Source: Mycolicibacillus koreensis (GTDB lineage Bacteria > Actinomycetota > Actinomycetes > Mycobacteriales > Mycobacteriaceae). Taken from it: a stretch of 64,000 bases of DNA. The translations under genes and the position numbers were made by a program. The notes beneath the pieces were generated by a model, which saw nothing but the letters and a program-made list of their open reading frames with translations, was not told where the DNA came from and searched no databases. The stretch lies in NCBI RefSeq assembly GCF_002104795.1, contig NZ_NCXO01000001.1:1-64000 (forward strand). The letters are read 5' to 3'. Shown piece by piece: positions 62,655 through 64,000 of the stretch. Positions within the stretch are counted from its first letter, which is position 1. Each line of letters opens with the position of its first letter.

Positions 62655-64000
62655 ATGAGACGTCCCCACCCCGGTTCTCGTCGTCCGTTTGCCGTGCGTG
62701 TCGCCCGCCTGGCTGTGCCGGCGGTGCTCAGTGCGGCGATGGTGCTGTCCACCCCGGGGTTCGCCGCCGCCGAACCGCCCGCCGACCCGGACACCGTGGC
62801 CGGGCTCATCGCCCGCGTCGCCGAGGCCAATCAGCAACTGCAGGATCTCGGCGCATCGATCCAAACCGAGCAGGAGAGCGTCAACAAGGCCCTGGTCGCC
62901 GTGCAGGACGCGCGCGACAACGCCACCGCCGCCCAGCAGGCGATCGACACCAGTGCCGAGGCGGTGCGCTCGGCCGACGCCAAGATCGCTGCGGCGCAAC
63001 ACAAGATCGACGACGTCGCGGTCGCCTCCTACGTCAACGGCCCCTCCAGTGGCTACCTGACCGCCGCCGATCCCGACGCGCTGATCGAGGCGGCCAGCAC
63101 CGACGACATGGTCCAGACCGCCTCCACCGAGGTGATCGATGAGTTGGTCCGCGCCCGCACCGAGCAGGTGAACAAGGCGTCCGCAGCGCGGCTCGCCAAG
63201 GAGAACGCCGACGCGGCCGTCGCCGAGGCCCAGGCCAGCCAGGACGCCGCCGTGGCGGCGCTCACCAACGCCCAACAGAAGTTCGGCGACCAGCAGAAAC
63301 AGATCGACACGTTGGTCGCCAAACGCGACAGTGCCCAGGCGCAGTTGGCGGCGGCCCGGCCCGCGGCGCCGGCCGGTCCGGCCGCGACCCGCGACGACAC
63401 CGCGCAGGCCCTGGAGTCCAGCTGGGACCGCGGTGCGCCGCAGACGCCGGCGAAATGGGACGGCCCCGCCTGGGATCCGACCCTGCCGGCGGTGCCCAGC
63501 GCCTTCGTCTCCGGTGACCCGGTGGCGATCATCAACGCCGTGCTGGGGATCTCGCAGACCTCCGCGCAGGTCACCTCGAACATGGGGCGCTCGTTCTTGC
63601 AGAAACTCGGGCTCGCGCCCACCCCCACCGGCTTCACCAACAACGGCGCGATTCCGCGGGTGTACGGCCGTCAGGCCTCCGAATACGTCATCCGGCGCGG
63701 CATGTCGCAGATCGGGGTGCCCTACTCGTGGGGCGGCGGCAACGCGGCCGGGCCCAGCAACGGCATCGACTCCGGGGCCGGCACCGTCGGCTTCGACTGT
63801 TCCGGGCTGGTGCTCTACGCGTTCGCCGGGGTCGGCATCAAGCTGCCGCACTACTCCGGCTCGCAGTACGACATGGGGCGCAAGATCCCGTCGGCACAGA
63901 TGCGCCGCGGCGACGTGATCTTCTACGGCCCCGGCGGCAGCCAGCACGTCACCATCTATCTGGGCAACGGGCAGATGCTCGAGGCGCCCTACACCGGGTC
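62655..64000 (+). CDS. ripA: Peptidoglycan endopeptidase RipA (3' end outside window)
   Basis: Secreted D,L-endopeptidase that splits septal peptidoglycan during cell separation, working with RpfB and RipC-type partners. At least 448 residues are visible; the gene runs off the right edge. Signal peptide residues 1-39 end in GFAAAEPP. A long coiled coil (about 45-235) with many Gln/Ala/Asp heptads forms the autoinhibitory region. A Pro/Ala linker follows, then the NlpC/P60 domain from about 355: catalytic Cys in GTVGFDCSGLVLYAFA and His in GGSQHVTIYLGNG. The third catalytic residue and C terminus lie at or beyond the edge. ATG 62655 has GAGGAGAA upstream. Confidence 0.94.
   Translation, partial: MRRPHPGSRRPFAVRVARLAVPAVLSAAMVLSTPGFAAAEPPADPDTVAGLIARVAEANQQLQDLGASIQTEQESVNKALVAVQDARDNATAAQQAIDTSAEAVRSADAKIAAAQHKIDDVAVASYVNGPSSGYLTAADPDALIEAASTDDMVQTASTEVIDELVRARTEQVNKASAARLAKENADAAVAEAQASQDAAVAALTNAQQKFGDQQKQIDTLVAKRDSAQAQLAAARPAAPAGPAATRDDTAQALESSWDRGAPQTPAKWDGPAWDPTLPAVPSAFVSGDPVAIINAVLGISQTSAQVTSNMGRSFLQKLGLAPTPTGFTNNGAIPRVYGRQASEYVIRRGMSQIGVPYSWGGGNAAGPSNGIDSGAGTVGFDCSGLVLYAFAGVGIKLPHYSGSQYDMGRKIPSAQMRRGDVIFYGPGGSQHVTIYLGNGQMLEAPYTG

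Overview
The window is GC-rich chromosomal DNA from a mycobacterium (Mycobacteriaceae). Gene order and protein families follow the Mycobacterium tuberculosis Rv1388-Rv1477 backbone, recalled from memory: mihF-gmk-rpoZ-coaBC-metK; priA-fmt-rsmB-rpe-ribD; p55-lprG; ribE-ribBA-ribH; uvrC-rapZ-yvcK-whiA; gap-pgk-tpiA-secG; the tkt-tal-zwf-opcA-pgl operon; ctaB/ctaA; mptB; sufR-B-D-C-S-U-T; trxA-echA12-ABCF; acn-tetR; and ripA, cut by the right edge. It is not the M. tuberculosis complex: PE/PPE genes are absent, ppc is present, SufB has no intein, and several extra genes are inserted (CHAP lipoprotein, peroxiredoxin, VOC protein, nitrilase). The species cannot be named from the sequence alone.

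Layout. 0-6 kb: a DsbA-like membrane protein, a nucleoid factor, nucleotide, CoA and SAM synthesis, and an accessory lipoprotein/membrane pair. 6-8.8 kb: an unknown exported protein, an HSL-type esterase and a YhhN membrane protein. 8.8-20.9 kb: PriA, translation genes (fmt, rsmB), rpe and the riboflavin genes, interrupted by the antisense lipid-export pair p55-lprG and an antisense membrane gene. 20.9-26.2 kb: uvrC and the translationally coupled rapZ-yvcK-whiA-VOC chain. 26.2-32.5 kb: lower glycolysis, secG and PEP carboxylase. 32.5-39.4 kb: a minus-strand pentose phosphate operon. 39.4-44.3 kb: heme O/A synthesis (ctaB, ctaA) flanking nitrilase, quinone reductase and an ATP-grasp-like gene. 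44.4-47.8 kb: mannosyltransferase and an ABC exporter. 47.9-54.3 kb: the SUF iron-sulfur operon. 54.3-58.9 kb: a Zn-ribbon protein, thioredoxin, crotonase, ABCF ATPase, peroxiredoxin and TetR. 58.9-64 kb: aconitase, a membrane protein and the peptidoglycan hydrolase RipA.

The genes are mostly housekeeping. Many adjacent genes overlap by 4 bp (ATGA or GTGA), and many operon heads look leaderless: a TANNNT -10 hexamer lies 6-8 nt before ATG/GTG, sometimes sharing bases with the upstream stop codon.

The most noteworthy signals are regulatory. A CsoR-type palindrome sits in a well-formed bidirectional promoter between a Cys-rich mini-protein and trxA. A SufR operator covers the sufR start codon. 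An AcnR-type operator lies upstream of acn, with a degenerate second copy before the next divergent gene. An identical 10-mer lies at the promoters of both ctaB and ctaA. A 22-bp perfect palindrome lies between tkt and ctaB. No CRISPR array, tRNA, rRNA, insertion sequence or prophage was seen.
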